Below, piece by piece: positions 33,549 through 49,769 of a stretch of 64,000 nt of DNA. The number at the start of each line of letters is the position of its first letter. Positions within the stretch are counted from its first letter, which is position 1. A program made the translations under genes and the position numbers. The notes beneath the pieces were generated by a model. That model was not told where the DNA came from. It saw only the letters and a list, made by a program, of their open reading frames with translations, and made no database searches. The stretch covers positions 23,546,090 through 23,610,089 of the forward strand of contig NC_053153.1 of assembly GCF_016808335.1 (NCBI RefSeq), given 5' to 3'. Source of the stretch: Panicum virgatum (lineage: Eukaryota; Streptophyta; Magnoliopsida; Poales; Poaceae).

Positions 33549-34085
33549 ATTTTTTTTAGATAAAGGATAGATTGTCGATCCGGCTTCATTTGTCTCTAGA
33601 GACGAAATCAGGCCACACTATTACAAGACCCAAGTTCTCGTCATGGCACATGCGCTATAGATCATGCGACCACAGGTCGTAGCACCAAGCAAATGAACAA
33701 GCACATTAAAATTCACAACTTTGAGAAAGTAAATCAAGCCAACAAAATCCTAAGAGGGGAAGAGCGTTCTCTAACTCTTGTCCCCGAAACAGTACCTGCA
33801 AAAAAGATTTAGGCTTACATTTATCAAACACTATTTAATTCCTTGTTATCCACAAAGACCAACATAATACTGATGCCGCAATCAATAAACTTGAATTGTA
33901 TTCAGTACTCCCCCTTTTAGACCAACGATCAAATAAATCATTTGGGATTCCAAATAGCATATGTACCGCAGTCCACAAAAATCTATCATAGGCGCAATTA
34001 AAAAATAAATGATGGATTGTTTCCTGTAAGCTACAGAAAGAGCAATTTTTACTACCTCGCCAATTTCACCAATAATTAGCATGAA
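33549..34085 (-). mobile_element. LINE-d, 3' fragment with zf-RVT
   Basis: The minus strand from 34085 reads NWRGSKNCSFCSLQETIHHL and LFFNCAYDRFLWTAVHMLFG, a zf-RVT domain at the end of an L1-type ORF2. It runs to a 3' end 'ctttatctaaaaaaaatt' near 33549. It is strongly 5'-truncated. Confidence 0.7.
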
Positions 34086-35930
34086 GGATTAGCTAAGTAT
34101 GTAGTGTTATTTCCCTAGCTAGCACAATAAATGAGTGCCACTAATGTTTAATCTCGATGTCAAATGTGTATAGTATTATAGGTTAAATTGGATGGAACTT
34201 GCTAAGATAGGATCTGGATTTTACAAATTTATTTATTTCTCGCGAAAACTCTAGATTTATAATTTCAATAATGAATGGTTTTTAGGGCATTTGAATAATG
34301 AATGGTTATGCACATAACTTTGTGGTTGTGTTATATGAATCAACACACAAGAAGAGCATCTCTAGTAGATTACTCATATCTCATATTAAAACACACTCTC
34401 TCTCTCTCTCCATATATAACTAATAACTATTTTTACTTTTTTGGTAATGGTTGTAGCAGAAAACTGTCAAAATATGATCATCAAGGATATGGTAGAGGGA
34501 TGAATCCCTTTTCTTTATGTGAGAGGGAGGTGTGTTTTGGGTATTAACAAAAAAAATTAATAATGGGATTGGATTGGTAGTTTGCTGGAGCACTTCGGAT
34601 CACCAAAGAACAATTATTTATATTGAGGAGAAGGATGAGTAATTTTCTAGGATGCTCTTAGAGATCATGTTGTGACTCTTTGCCAGTCGTATCCTGGTAT
34701 CATGAACATGCAAATTAAAAATAAGGGTTTATTGTTAGTGACATGCATATGCCATCTTTAATATATTGGAGGAATCATATGCGTGAATATTCGTTGAGCC
34801 GCCGTCTCAAGCTAGATAAAATGAAAATTGAATATTCGTTTAGGCATCTGCCTCACATGGTTATACTCCAATCAAGCAATTGTTAAAGCCCGTGCCCCAT
34901 GTGCGCCTCAGTGCCTGCATACCCCAGTATTGCTACAAAAGCTTTGCAAATTGGCTCCTTTCATGCATGGTCCAGCTTGTGTTGGGTTTGGGGTTTGAAA
35001 TGTTAGCATATGCTTGTTGTTGCCACTGCTGTCCATGAGATAATCTATTTAATTTCTCCTCCAATCTGGGTTCCACTGGCTTTTTAATTTTAAAAGCAGG
35101 CACTGAATCTCTTAGGATCGTGTTGTCAGTTATAATAGGTCATAAGTTAATGTGTGGTGTACGTCATCTTTTGGTTAATGGGGGTGTGACATGGGCATAT
35201 GGCTGGCAACCAATCAAAACCAAGGATGATGCTGGGTTGCTGGCTGGATCCTTTTAGATCGTTGACATGGTAAAGGTAGTACGGCCGTGTTTTCACCGAG
35301 GAGTTGTTACCGATACCTGCTGAGAGCAAATGGTGACTCGCTCTTCCCGGGATGCAAAATTTTGAAAACATCTATGCATCTCCTTCGACCTTATTATTTA
35401 TAAACTACGCTACGATGAAACCTTCGTCAAACGACCGCTTCTTACGGTGAAGTGAGTACACTTAATGTACTTGGTCGGCGATTTACTTTTGTCGCTATTA
35501 CCTCAACAATGTGAAAACACGCGGTAAGACGTTACTCCCTCCTCCCTTTAGCTTACACGTATATAGCCAGCGATTTACCTTTAACCTCACATTACATCAG
35601 GGTGCAGGAAAAACCGGGACAAGACTATCGCCCGGCTTATAGGCAACAGCCGACAAGTTCATCTAATCACCATTACATGACAAATGTGAAAACATGGGAC
35701 AAAAGAGACCATATCGCACGCGCATCTAGTCACCAACACTTACGTCAACTTAAGCTACAAAGCCAGCATGATGGCACCCGTAGCACAATTATTGTCCCAT
35801 GATGACTGACACAGTAAAACCTCTCCTCCTAGACCCCGTCCTCCCCCACACCCGCAGAGCTACAGCTCCCACGGCCACAGAGAATCCCTGTCCCCATCCC
35901 TGTCACGCGGACCCACCTATCCGCTCCATC
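34086..35930. other. Intergenic, nothing recognised
   Basis: AT-rich with one (CT)n tract near 34388-34410. No gene or transposon ends were seen. Confidence 0.4.
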
Positions 35931-35939
35931 CCAGCGTTC

Positions 35940-36460
35940 CCTCCGGTTTGACCGGTTCCATCCCAGCTCCCTGTCAAACCGGTCCGGTCCAGTTCCGGTT
36001 TGGGCCAGTACCAAACAGGCCAAAATTCAAAATTCAAAAAAAATGAAAAATTCCTAAAGAAATCCTAAAAATACTTCAAGGTGCGACGAATCTAATGGTG
36101 TCAAATTTTCTCAAAAATTCGTTCGTTTAATATACTTTTCGGGTATTTAAAGTTAAAACAAAAAAAGGGAAAAAATGAGACGGCCCATTAAGGCCCACTT
36201 AGTAAACCGGTCAAACCGGCCGATATACCGGTTACACATACGATTTTAAATTTGGATTTGAATTCAAACCGGTCAAACCGGCCGGTAAACCGGTCTAACC
36301 GACCGGTAAACCGGTCTAACCGGTCGGTATACCGGTACGAACCGGTTGAACTGAGTTTTTTGAATTTAAATTTGAATTTGACCGGTTTCTACCGGTAACC
36401 GGTGCAACCGGTCCGGTAAACCGGAACCGGAGCCGGCGGTTACCGGAGACCGGTCGGTTA
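35940..36460. repeat. AACCGGT-rich repeat array upstream of the MYB gene
   Basis: Dozens of 'accgg', 'aaaccggtc' and 'ccggccggtaaaccgg' motifs occur in two blocks (35940-36010 and 36205-36460) around an AT-rich centre. This looks like the body of a MITE with subterminal repeats. It ends about 400 bp before the MYB TATA box. I did not find clean termini or a duplication. Confidence 0.55.
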
Positions 36461-36803
36461 GATGAACCCTGCTCCATCCTTCCATCCATGATCCATCCCC
36501 TCTCTCCCTCGTTTTCTGAGAAGCCTCTGAAAGCTCCACAGCTCCTTTTCCTTCAGGAGAGAAAGAAAAAAAACTGGGACGGAACACTCCGCAGCACGAG
36601 TCCAACGCTGCGGCTGTGCGGGCGGGCTCGCGGCCACGGCCAGCAAGAGCAAAGCGAGCCAGCGCACGGGGAACACAGCTCGATCGGGAAGGAAACAAAA
36701 ACGCGAGGCGTGCGGCGGCCGTGCGATCGCGCAGTCGCGTCTCGCCACTTTTTTTTTTGCCCCACGTTTTCCAGTTCTGCCCCCGCAATCCTTCCGCGTC
36801 GCT

Positions 36804-36828
36804 CGCTCCCCCCCCCCCCCCCCCCGCT
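36804..36828. repeat. Poly(C) tract in the MYB promoter
   Basis: A run of about 18 or more C about 30 bp before the TATA box. Such tracts are length-variable. Confidence 0.7.
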
Positions 36829-36854
36829 CGGCCTCGGCTCCTGCCGCTGCCACC

Positions 36855-36861
36855 ATAAATA
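36855..36861 (+). promoter_or_regulatory. TATA box of the MYB gene
   Basis: ATAAATA 200 bp before the MYB ATG, which implies a 5' UTR of about 170 nt. Confidence 0.6.
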
Positions 36862-37060
36862 CCCCACGCCGGGGACAGCCCGTTCCCGTCATCCTCGCGC
36901 CGCTCCACTCTCCCTCCATCTCTCTCTCGCCGCCGTCCCGGGCCGGAGAGGAGCGCGCGCGCGCTACCGAGTCCCGAGAGAGATCTCCTTCCGCCAGCTC
37001 CAGCGCGGCGCGGGCCAGCTCGATCGATCGCCGCCGCCGCTGCCTCGCTCGAGCCGGTCG

Positions 37061-38906
37061 ATGGGGAGGGCGCCGTGCTGCGAGAAGGAGGGGCTGCGGC
37101 GGGGCGCGTGGAGCCCCGAGGAGGACCAGCGGCTGGTGGCCTACATCCGGCAGCACGGCCACCCCAACTGGCGCGCGCTGCCGCGGCAGGCGGGGCTGCT
37201 CCGCTGCGGCAAGAGCTGCCGCCTCCGCTGGATCAACTACCTCCGCCCGGACATCAAGCGCGGCAACTTCTCCGCCGACGAGGAGGCCCTCATCGTCCGC
37301 CTCCACCGCGAGCTCGGCAACAGGTCAGCACCACCTGCCTGCCACCTTCCTTTTTTTTCTTTTTGCCTATCCATTCTACCCCCAGGATATTCCCGTTTTG
37401 ATTCCCATTCCATCTTTTTTTCCCTTCCAATTCTAAAAAGTAAATACTCGCGTGCATTTCTTCCCTCCGCAAAAAAAGAAAATAAAGGCATTTTCCCGGG
37501 ACATCGAAAAGGCCTGCTGGGTGGGCCCGCCCTGCGCTGCAGGCACCAACAGTGGCTCAGATGGGAAAGATACTCCCCCCCCCCACCCCCACACATCTTT
37601 TCAAGCTTTTTCGTACGGCTTTTATCATTGCGCGGCGGCCATAGCCGCCTCGAAACCATAACTTATCCCCCACCCGCAGAGGCCAGAGAGGACAAGAGCC
37701 CCGGCGATTAGCCTACACCCAAGCTCACCCCAACTTGCAGATTAACCAACCAATTCCCGGCATCAAAGTCGCCAGAGATTCCATCTCGTTTGGCCTCTCC
37801 TGCCATAGGAAAATGGAAATCCATGGCGCCTGATATGGGGCAACACCGCCGCTCGATCACCACTTGCGCGCAGGCCGCTCCTTGCCCCGGCCGGACCACG
37901 CGCACTGCTCGGCGCATGTGCAGCGTCAAGCTTCTGCCTACGATGGCATAGAAAATGAAACGCAGTGGGATGCTTTGCTGTGGTGTGCCCAAGGATGTCC
38001 TCTCGGTCGTGGCCCTGATCCTTGATCCCATCCATCCTACCACTCTCAGCGCACATGAGAGCCCCCCAGTCTCTGAATTCAATGCAGGAGCAACTTGTTT
38101 TCTGTACCCAAGATAAACTAGTCGTGGGCTTGGCGAGGAATTGTGCTTGTGCTTCGAAACGAACCTGCAAGCTAGCGGAATCAAATCTTTGCGGCATCGG
38201 AATAAAAGGGGAAAAAAATCGTGCGGGCTTGCATTGCGTCGCGCTGATTTTTACTATTTTTTTTCTCTGCTCGTCGTGTTCCTGCTGGCGCTGACAGCTG
38301 AATGTTACGTGGCAACACAGGTGGTCCGCGATCGCGGCGCAGCTGCCGGGGCGCACCGACAACGAGATCAAGAACGTGTGGCACACCCACATCAAGAAGC
38401 GTTTGGAAGGCGACCCGGAGGGCGGCGCCTCCGCCGCCGGCCGGCCGAAGCAGAAGGCGCGCAAGAGCAAGCCCGCCGCGGCCAGGAACAAGAAGCAGGC
38501 CGCCGCGAAGGCCGACAACAGCGAGACGTTCATGACGGCGTCGCCGGGGCTGTCGAGTAGCGTGAGCAGCGGCGTCACGACGTTCGCCGCGGCGGCCGAG
38601 TCCACCGCGGCGGTGTCGTCGGGCGACACCGCGGCCACCACAAGCGCGAGCCTCCAGCCCGAGGCCGCCAAGGCGGAGACGGAGATGGAGATGGAGATGG
38701 AGAGCTTCAGCTCGGCGGAGTTCCCGCCCATCGACGAGAGCTTCTGGTCGTCGCCGGACGTGGTGGACATGGGCCTCGGCGCCATGGACGAGGAGCTGGG
38801 CCTCGCGAGCCCGCCGTCGGCGGCCACGAGGGACGAGGACATGGAGTTCTGGCTCAAGATGCTGCTCGAGTCCGGCGACATGAGGGACCTCAGCGTCGTC
38901 TTGTAA
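37061..38906 (+). CDS. R2R3-MYB transcription factor, subgroup 2 (MYB14/15, OsMyb4-like)
   Basis: Exons 37061-37323 and 38321-38906. The 997-bp intron has GT/AG ends and splits Arg88. The product is 282 aa. It starts [18 protein letters not shown]2 (about 14-65) has W17, W37 and W57; R3 (about 67-116) has F70, W89 and W108. R3 ends [15 protein letters not shown], the form typical of MYB13/14/15 proteins. The C-terminus has IDESFW (225-230), the subgroup-2 signature, and a [13 protein letters not shown] end like OsMyb4. It is a nuclear DNA-binding regulator. Relatives control cold and drought responses and lignin or stilbene pathways, so a stress role is inferred. The intron usually found in the R2 region of such genes is absent. 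The A/S-rich linker and EMEMEMES run are low complexity. It converges on the MDH gene. Confidence 0.95.
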
Positions 38907-39188
38907 CAGCAATTAGTGCAGAACCCGAGCTTAATTAGCCGCCACCTTGCAAGATTAGAGCCTCTACTATTTTCTTTTTTCTTTCTTTTCTCAGTTATTA
39001 TCCTTTCCCCATTTTCCGCCGACGAGAAAATGTTGGGAAATTCGATCGGGTGATTTCACCCTGCTTAGAAAAAGGAATACTAGCAAGATTTCGTTTGTTC
39101 TTTAGCTGGCGTCCGTCACAATTAATCAGATGCACGCGGTGCTTGTCCATCCTGGAAATGAGATGGCAACCGGGTGGTTAAGTTAAAT

Positions 39189-39568
39189 AGGAACGTATCC
39201 AGTGCAAACCACAGCTTTCGTGAAAACTCGTGCAAACCACAGCAAAAAAATCGTTTAAATTCACACAAAAAATCACATATATAGATGATATGATGATACA
39301 CAACCTTATTAAATATCTTGTCTAAACTCGACTTTGTTTGTGAGATATAAAAATAACAAATTTCTAACAAATCATCTGGACAGCTTTCTGGCTTGAAATT
39401 TATTATTTTTTATCTCACAAACGAAGTCGAGTTTGGACAAGATATTTTACAAGATTGTATAGCATCATATCATCTACATGTGTTATTTTTTTAATAAATT
39501 TATACAATTTTTTTGTCGTGGTTTGTACAGGTATTCATGAAGTTGTGGTTTGCACCAGATATGTTCCC
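39189..39568. mobile_element. Foldback MULE-type MITE, 380 bp
   Basis: The two halves are inverted copies of each other (arms of about 185 bp). Outer ends are AGGAACGTATCCAGTGCAAA and (reverse complement) GGGAACATATCTGGTGCAAA. Perfect 9-bp duplications AAGTTAAAT (39180-39188 and 39569-39577) point to the Mutator superfamily. Confidence 0.88.
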
Positions 39569-39817
39569 AAGTTAAATTGCCAAAAATTTACCTTCCTATT
39601 TTTACCCCATTGGTTTCACAATCACAAATTAATTAACTGCCTTGAAAAGAAGCTCGATTCATTCGCAGATTGGGCATCCAGATTCAATGTATTGGACAAG
39701 AAAAACAATTGACCTGCCGTAGAACTAGCACTGAAGTAGGAGGGTCCCAGCTGACAGTGGCATTGTTTCAGAGTAGCACCGCTGTCACCACTCATCGTAC
39801 CGAATCGTGTCGTCGTG

Positions 39818-40175
39818 GCCCTTTCGGTTGTTTTTGTTGCCCTACTCGCGCTAAAAAAAACTCGAATGCATGAAGTACGAAATGATATTTATTTGTAAAA
39901 TTTTTCATAGGTAAGTGCAACTTTTTACTTCAAAAAAAAATTAAAGGCAATTTCGTGCGACGAATCTAATGATGATAATTAATCTATGATTGGCTAAAGT
40001 AATTAATGCTATAATAATCATTCTCTAATCGTGCGGTCAAATGTCTTATTAGCTTCGTCTCGCGAAGTAGCCCAGGGATTATGAAGTTAGTTTTGTAAAT
40101 TATTTTTATTTAATACCCCTAATTAATAGTCAAAGTTAGATACAGTGCTCTACGCTACAAAAACCTAACAGGTCA
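39818..40175. mobile_element. Tourist-like (PIF/Harbinger) MITE
   Basis: The left end 'ggccctttcggttgtttttg' pairs with the right end 'ctacaaaaacctaacaggtc'. The interior matches the grass Tourist pattern ('gcgacgaatctaatgatgat', 'tctatgattggctaaagtaa'). Edges are approximate; no TTA/TAA duplication was confirmed. Confidence 0.6.
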
Positions 40176-40879
40176 AAGTTAACGTTTTCTTGGCGCACGA
40201 GTCCTGCAATATGCTTGTGATAAAACTGGGGCGGGGGCACTGTGGTGGGGCTACGGCACCCATCATGCTTTTCACATGTCTGCAGAGAAACGGGTACCCC
40301 CAGCTCCAGCCCTCGCACGTTCAGGGCCAGGTAAAAAAAACGCGTAAAACAAGAAAGAAATCACGGCTCTAGCAATGGATGACATTACTCCAAATGTCCT
40401 TTTGAGGAAGATTATTCTCTCTTTCTTGAAAACACTGGATGGGTACTGCATCTGTCCTGGAACTCCGTATGGCACCCAGCCTTTTTCACTGTGATGATAT
40501 TTCAGAAGTCTCAAAGCTGGGTGGGGCGGATATGCTTTTATTTTACTGAAAGCAACTGATCATTTCAAATGTTAGGCTCAACTGAAAGATTTCTGGACAC
40601 GAAATGTCAGCAAACAAAAGCTAAGCCACTGCGGTTAACGAGCTAGGCCGAATTCTCGGTTGACCGCGTCAGTCAAACGACCTAGCTAGCTGAAGTTTGC
40701 GATGCTTTGGGTTCGTAACTCGTAAGTAAGCTGGATAGCAACTAAAGTGATTGTCGAAGTGCCTTTTTTTGGGTGGTAATAACAAGTCCAGAATTTGCCT
40801 TGGACTTTGTCTCTTTCTAGATTATTAGGCGACTCAGGTCGTAGCTGCGGACAGGTGCAGCTCCAGGCTGAACACAGGA

Positions 40880-41583
40880 AAAGATAGGTCACAGTTTTCA
40901 TACATCTGAGGTCTCATGGAAATAAAAGGCAACTGTTTCATACATCTTTTCGCCATGCAGCTAAGAACAAACAACTAGATTCCTACTAGAGAATTTTTAC
41001 AATGATTGAAAAAATAAGTTCAATGTTCACGGTTTGCTAAATAGATTTGTATATTGAATAAATGAATTGTGTAGCAGCAACATATACGCTTTTCCATAAA
41101 CTTTGTACAAATCTATGTGAACTTTCAGCACTGAACAAGCTAAAAAAAAAGGAACAAGCTAAGTATATATGCAACGTACTTTGGGACACCGCCGTACAAG
41201 GCCAGAAGAACCTGGAGCACGAACGAAGAAATAAAAGGTAGGCCACAGTTTCATACATGTGAGGTCTCAGAAATAAAAGGCAACTGTTTCATACATCTTT
41301 TGGTCATGCAGCTAAACAGCTAGATTCCCATCAGTTGTTTTACCTCCTGCAAATTGGGCCTTTGCACAAAAGGTTCAACGTTCACGGTCTGCCAAATCGA
41401 TTTATATATTGAATAAATAAATAACGTAGCAGCAACATATAAGCTTTTGCATAATTTTTGTACAAATCTATGTAAACTTTTCAGCACTGAACAAGCTAAA
41501 AAAAAAGGAACAAGATAGGTATGCAACGTACTTTGGGACACCGCCGTACAAGACCAGAAGAACCTGGAGCACGAACGAAGAAC
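40880..41583. repeat. Tandem duplication, two units of about 351 bp
   Basis: 'aaataaaaggcaactgtttc' starts at 40920 and again at 41271. The copies stay aligned to 'ctttgggacaccgccgtaca' and 'gaacctggagcacgaacgaa', with scattered substitutions. Part of a further copy is visible before 40880 ('gcagctccaggctgaacaca'). Confidence 0.85.
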
Positions 41584-41599
41584 CGGCAAAAGATGATGT

Positions 41600-43600
41600 G
41601 AAAACGCATACGGCTATGTCGTCAGGCAACTTAGAAAACCCAATATGAAGCCGTCACGCCGTTTATCAACGCCCGGGAAGTCCAGACAGAGCTGACCCAG
41701 CTCCATCTCCTCTGCGTTTCGAATCAGAGCCCGGTGGATTTTGGCTTGGTCAAAGGCTAGATGAGATCACACGAGCAATCGGCAGGAGTAAAATATCAGT
41801 ACCGAGCCGCTACTGGTTAAGGATGTCTGAATTCCAACTCGCAATCGCAGCAGCATGACGTGAACACGGCGGACTCGGCGGAGCATCTGCGTGCAAACAA
41901 GTCACGCTGTGGCAGGACTTGGCTGTCCTGCAGCCTGCATGCAGATGGCTATCCAGATCTTCTTTTTGAAGGAAAAAAAAAAGATCTTCTTTTTTTAATA
42001 AAAAAATCTTTTTTGGTTCAGTCAAGGATGCACGCATACAGGAAGTGCAAACTCGTGCACGTCGTTGTCCGGTCGACGACGCGGTCCACGGCGAAAGTGT
42101 TCGAGAGTACGCATCTTTCCCACTCTCGCAGCAGCTACGGAGCTCTGGACGTAGATACGGGTTTCGGCCTAGCTAGCTAGCTACTTCGCCTACTCCTACT
42201 TGAACGACGGCGGTCAATGGTCGTCCTTGGCTCTGGGCGGCCATGGTCATGGCATCCGGCGCCCCTTTCCCCTTGTGGCCCTGTTGCGTCCACACTCCAC
42301 ACACAAGGCTCGGCGGCTCGCTCCGCGCCCCGCACGCACAGCGACTCGTCTCCGCTTCCCATCGATGCGTGTTTCCCGCGGCACGACTCGGCACCGTCGC
42401 GCGCGCACGTGGTGGCGCACGCGGCAGTGACAGGCGGTGGCTGCTCACGCGGCCGAGCCTAAGAGTAGGCTGCTGCGGCCGGTTCGCGGCCGGGCGGGCT
42501 GCGGCGACGGCGGCGGCGACCGAGACGTCGGCGTCGCTCGCCGGGCAGCCACTGCTTGCATGCGTGCGCCGGCGCAGGCAGGTCAGGTCAGTAGCGAGCG
42601 TGGCGAAGTGTGCGGGATGCTGAACTATCTGAAACTCTCAATAATGCGGAGTGCTCTGACCGTGCTGGTGCGCCCGGCTGCTGCGTCCATCCGTTCCGTT
42701 GCGGGCGAATCGTCACCGAGCTGGTGCTGCGACGACTCGCTCCAGATCCAGCCCATCCGTACGTGTTTCCGGCCGTTATGCCCGCGGTGCTTGCACTGCA
42801 GCTGTTACGGCGGCGGGCGGCGAACGGGCGGAGGAGACCGCGACATCCGTGACGGTGATCGCCGTGGCAGGTAGGTGATGACGGCGACGAATCCACTCCT
42901 GCGGCACACGCAGCTCCGGTTACCCTGGGATGGGACGGACTGACGGTGGCAGCTACGGCCGTGAGGAATAGGGGATGTGACGGTGGCGGCATAGCCGTAG
43001 GAGGTGAAAGCTTACACGGCATGGATGTCAAGTATATTGGGCTGATGAACTATTAACACTGTCAAATTCTAGTTAAATACCTTCAGCAGAACCCAAAGTT
43101 CAAGTAATCCAGTTCCAGGAACTGATCCTTATCACCCTGTGACCGTAGATTTGTTTTCATTCAGTCCGTCAACTTGAGCTCCAGTTCAAATAAGTGTTTT
43201 TTTTTTAAAAAAAAACTGAGCTCATGTGGTCAGATCGAGAATAAAACATGAGCATCGAGGCGAAGATCCTTAGTCATGACATCGTGCCAGGACAGCAATC
43301 GAAGCAAGGGCGCACTCGACGATGCAGCAGCCGAGAGTAACCGACGAGATCAAATCCATCCCAAAACTCCGATATGTAGAATCAGTAAAACTTGAGCAGC
43401 ATGGTGCCTGTTCTGCTTCTGCATTACGGAGCAACAAAACTGCGGTTCCACTTCTATCAGATGGTCAAGAGGTTCAATTGCAAGTTTAAATAAATGTCCT
43501 GCAGATCATCAGGCAAAAAGGACTACAAGCCTCATACATGCTGGGCGACGCCAGCGACCTGCACCGCAGATGTGCAGCAGTTCTGAGTGTGAGAATCTAT
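41600..43600. other. MYB-MDH spacer, no gene recognised
   Basis: A GC-rich patch at 42180-42960 gives several overlapping ORFs on both strands with no domain. They look compositional. The rest is unremarkable. Confidence 0.45.
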
Positions 43601-43619
43601 GAATGACGCTGGAGTTTCT

Positions 43620-43625
43620 TTTATT
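43620..43625 (-). terminator. Poly(A) signal of the MDH gene
   Basis: Minus-strand AATAAA, 44 nt after the stop codon. Confidence 0.7.
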
Positions 43626-43668
43626 CAAAACATAGGGGCAGCAATTGCTCTCTCTGAGTATGGGGGTT

Positions 43669-47372
<3,704 letters not shown>

Positions 47373-48350
47373 CGGAGCGGGTGGAGGCGGCGATGGGGAG
47401 CTTCGAGAAGGTACTGGAAGCGGGGGTTTGGGAGTGGCTTTGGAGGAGGCGGCGACCACGGGATAGTGGAGGAGCGAGAGAATGGGTGGTGGCCCTATCT
47501 TTAACAACGTCCTGTGACGAGGAGCGTCGGGAATCCGTTTGCCACCAGCTTCGATCCGAGATCAACAGCTAATCAGTCACTGACGGAAGGCCCCACGTGG
47601 TTGGGACCCGGCGTCAGTGTAGCGATGTGCTTTCAGTTTCGTCGGTGGGCCCTGGGCAAGCGGCTTTGCAGCTTGCGAGAAGTGTACGTGACGCCATGAC
47701 GCTGTGGCCGCCCACGGCTTCGGCGATGAGATCTATACTAGGGAGCGGCGGGTGGGGCCCGCTGTCAGTTGGACAGATGGCTTTTGGGCCAACTGGATCC
47801 TGCATTTTTCTTGCGAATTTGTTTTACTGGACGGAAGCTTCCCTGCGACATTATCGTTGTGGAGAAGAAGATGCTTCTCCCGAAGCGCGGCGTGTAGAAG
47901 ATGCCACTCTTTCACGGATCACGGTCGCAGCGGTGATAAGCCGATGGCTAATGATGGTATCTGTGGCCGGCCGTGTTGGGTTATCCACACATCCGAGCTC
48001 TCTGATCTAAAACCTATCAAATGAAAAGGAATAATCTCCGATCTAAAAGGCACGTGGATCTGGCCCAGATCCAGCAGCTAATGCTTGGACTGTGGCTACC
48101 AACATTACATGTCACTGTCGTTCTTTCAAAAAAAAAGAGAGTCACTGTCATAATCGTGCATCACCAATGAAATCATATTTAATCATCCAGACTAAGTCTT
48201 TCACAGCTAGTGCAATTATTCTGGACATTAGAGGAACTATGTATGCTGTTTTTTCGGCAGCTAAGGTTTAGACATGTCTTAGCGGGAGGAGTCATCGTAT
48301 AGTTACAAAGAATACAAAGATTGGAAATTTAGTAACTATGCTGGAAAGTC
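47373..48350. other. MDH upstream region
   Basis: Contains the MDH promoter and 5' UTR (minus strand). No clear TATA box was found; ORFs on the plus strand are unsupported. Confidence 0.5.
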
Positions 48351-48500
48351 ATGCACTACCGGGATCTGCCTAAGCAACGACAACACACGGCAAAGAGATT
48401 TGCCGTGCACGGCCGACGGCAACCCTCCGACGGCGACCAGTTGCGACGACAAAGCCGGCTTTGCCGTGTCTTTTATCGGACACACGGCAAACTAAAACAC

Positions 48501-49717
48501 TGTTATCATCATAATTTAACAGGTTAATTAATGGGCTGCGAGTGAGTTGGTCTTAATGAAGAAATTGAAGAAGGCTTACGAATCGGCTCCTGCGTGAGCA
48601 TTTGGGCCCTGTGGGCCATGTATCCTTAGATTTAGTTCAGATTAAGTTAGAGATAGAGTCCGATATGGACACATTAGTTTAGATTGTTTCTCAAGTCTCC
48701 GGACTATAAATATGTATCCTATGGTATTTGTAAAAGAAGAATGTCATCACGTTTGCAATCAACAACTCTCGGCGCACCGCCACCCCTAATCCTATGGTTT
48801 CATCCAAGTAAGCGTCATGCTGCCCTGATCGTTTCTTGCGATCAGGGCAGCGTTGTTCTTGCTTTTACCTTGGTATTACTCGTACTGAAGCGTTTTTGAT
48901 GGTGAGTATTACTAGTTATCTTGATGTTCATAGCATGGTTTTTAGTAGATTCATTACGCTTTGTTGCTTACCATCTACGAATATCATGTTGTTTCTGTGC
49001 AGCCACGTCTTAATCTTATGCTAATTCTTGTTGCATAGAATTAGTTGCACAGAGACAACACCCTGCTTCTTTTCCATCTAGTAGATCTAATCTGTTACGG
49101 TTTGTTCTTATGCTTAAGAATTGGCGTAATATCTGGTAGGTTAGGCCTTGCAAACGGGTTGGATGATCCGGTGACGTATTAGATGCTTTGCCTTAGTCTT
49201 AACAGGGAATTGATCCGGGAATCGGCTTTAGCTTGTTCTTAGGCCTCTATTCTGGTTAAGGTTTAGTTATTTATTACGCTCATTAGGCCCAATTACGTGT
49301 AGGATGTTCCGATCTAGCAGTGAGGCTTTTACCGTCGTCGATTAGATTAGCTAGATTTTACTGAAGTGGTTTTACAGTTATTTGCCTTATTTATCAATAT
49401 CCGGATATAAGCAGATCCAATCTGACACCGGGACTCGATCGGCTCTTTAAAGCCGATGCAAGAGTCGTCCCGGGGAGCCGACCATGGCTCGGACTCATGT
49501 TTCCACGTGTTTGTGTATGCAGGCAAATCGTCGCAAGCACGTTCGCACCTTCCTGATCGGGTATAGGTCAGGTGGCACGCCCTACGTCTTACAAAGCCAC
49601 GGCGTGTGCTGGAATTGCGGGCCGTTGACGAGGGAGCAGTGCCTGCCAGCGCCCCGGCAACCTCCCGGCTCTTCGTGTTGCCTGTCGCTACTCGCCGGTG
49701 GGTTTTGACCGACAACA
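48501..49717 (+). repeat. Left LTR of the gypsy element
   Basis: 1217 bp, begins TGTTATC and ends GACAACA. It differs from the right LTR at roughly 48 positions counted by eye (about 4%). Confidence 0.95.
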
Positions 49718-49722
49718 CATTC

Positions 49723-49740
49723 TGGCACGCTCGGTGGGAC
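49723..49740 (+). other. Primer-binding-site-like sequence of the gypsy element
   Basis: TGGCACGCTCGGTGGGAC lies 5 nt inside the left LTR, the usual PBS position. I do not assign the tRNA. Confidence 0.5.
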
Positions 49741-49769
49741 CTTCATCAACAACAACGCCCGCTGCAGAG

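Noticed and set aside
36366..38912. Long minus-strand ORFs opposite the MYB gene (up to 372 codons)
   Set aside because: They are shadows of GC-rich coding and promoter sequence; the plus strand has the recognisable MYB domain and correct splicing.
42173..43031. A gene between MYB and MDH
   Set aside because: Overlapping GC-driven ORFs on both strands with no domain, start context or splice pattern.
48684..49708. ORFs inside the gypsy LTRs
   Set aside because: The same non-coding LTR sequence gives related ORFs in both copies; no domain.
49698..49769. Gag start at the first ATG of the open frame
   Set aside because: That start lies within the LTR and PBS; the ATG at 49770 is the first one in the internal region.
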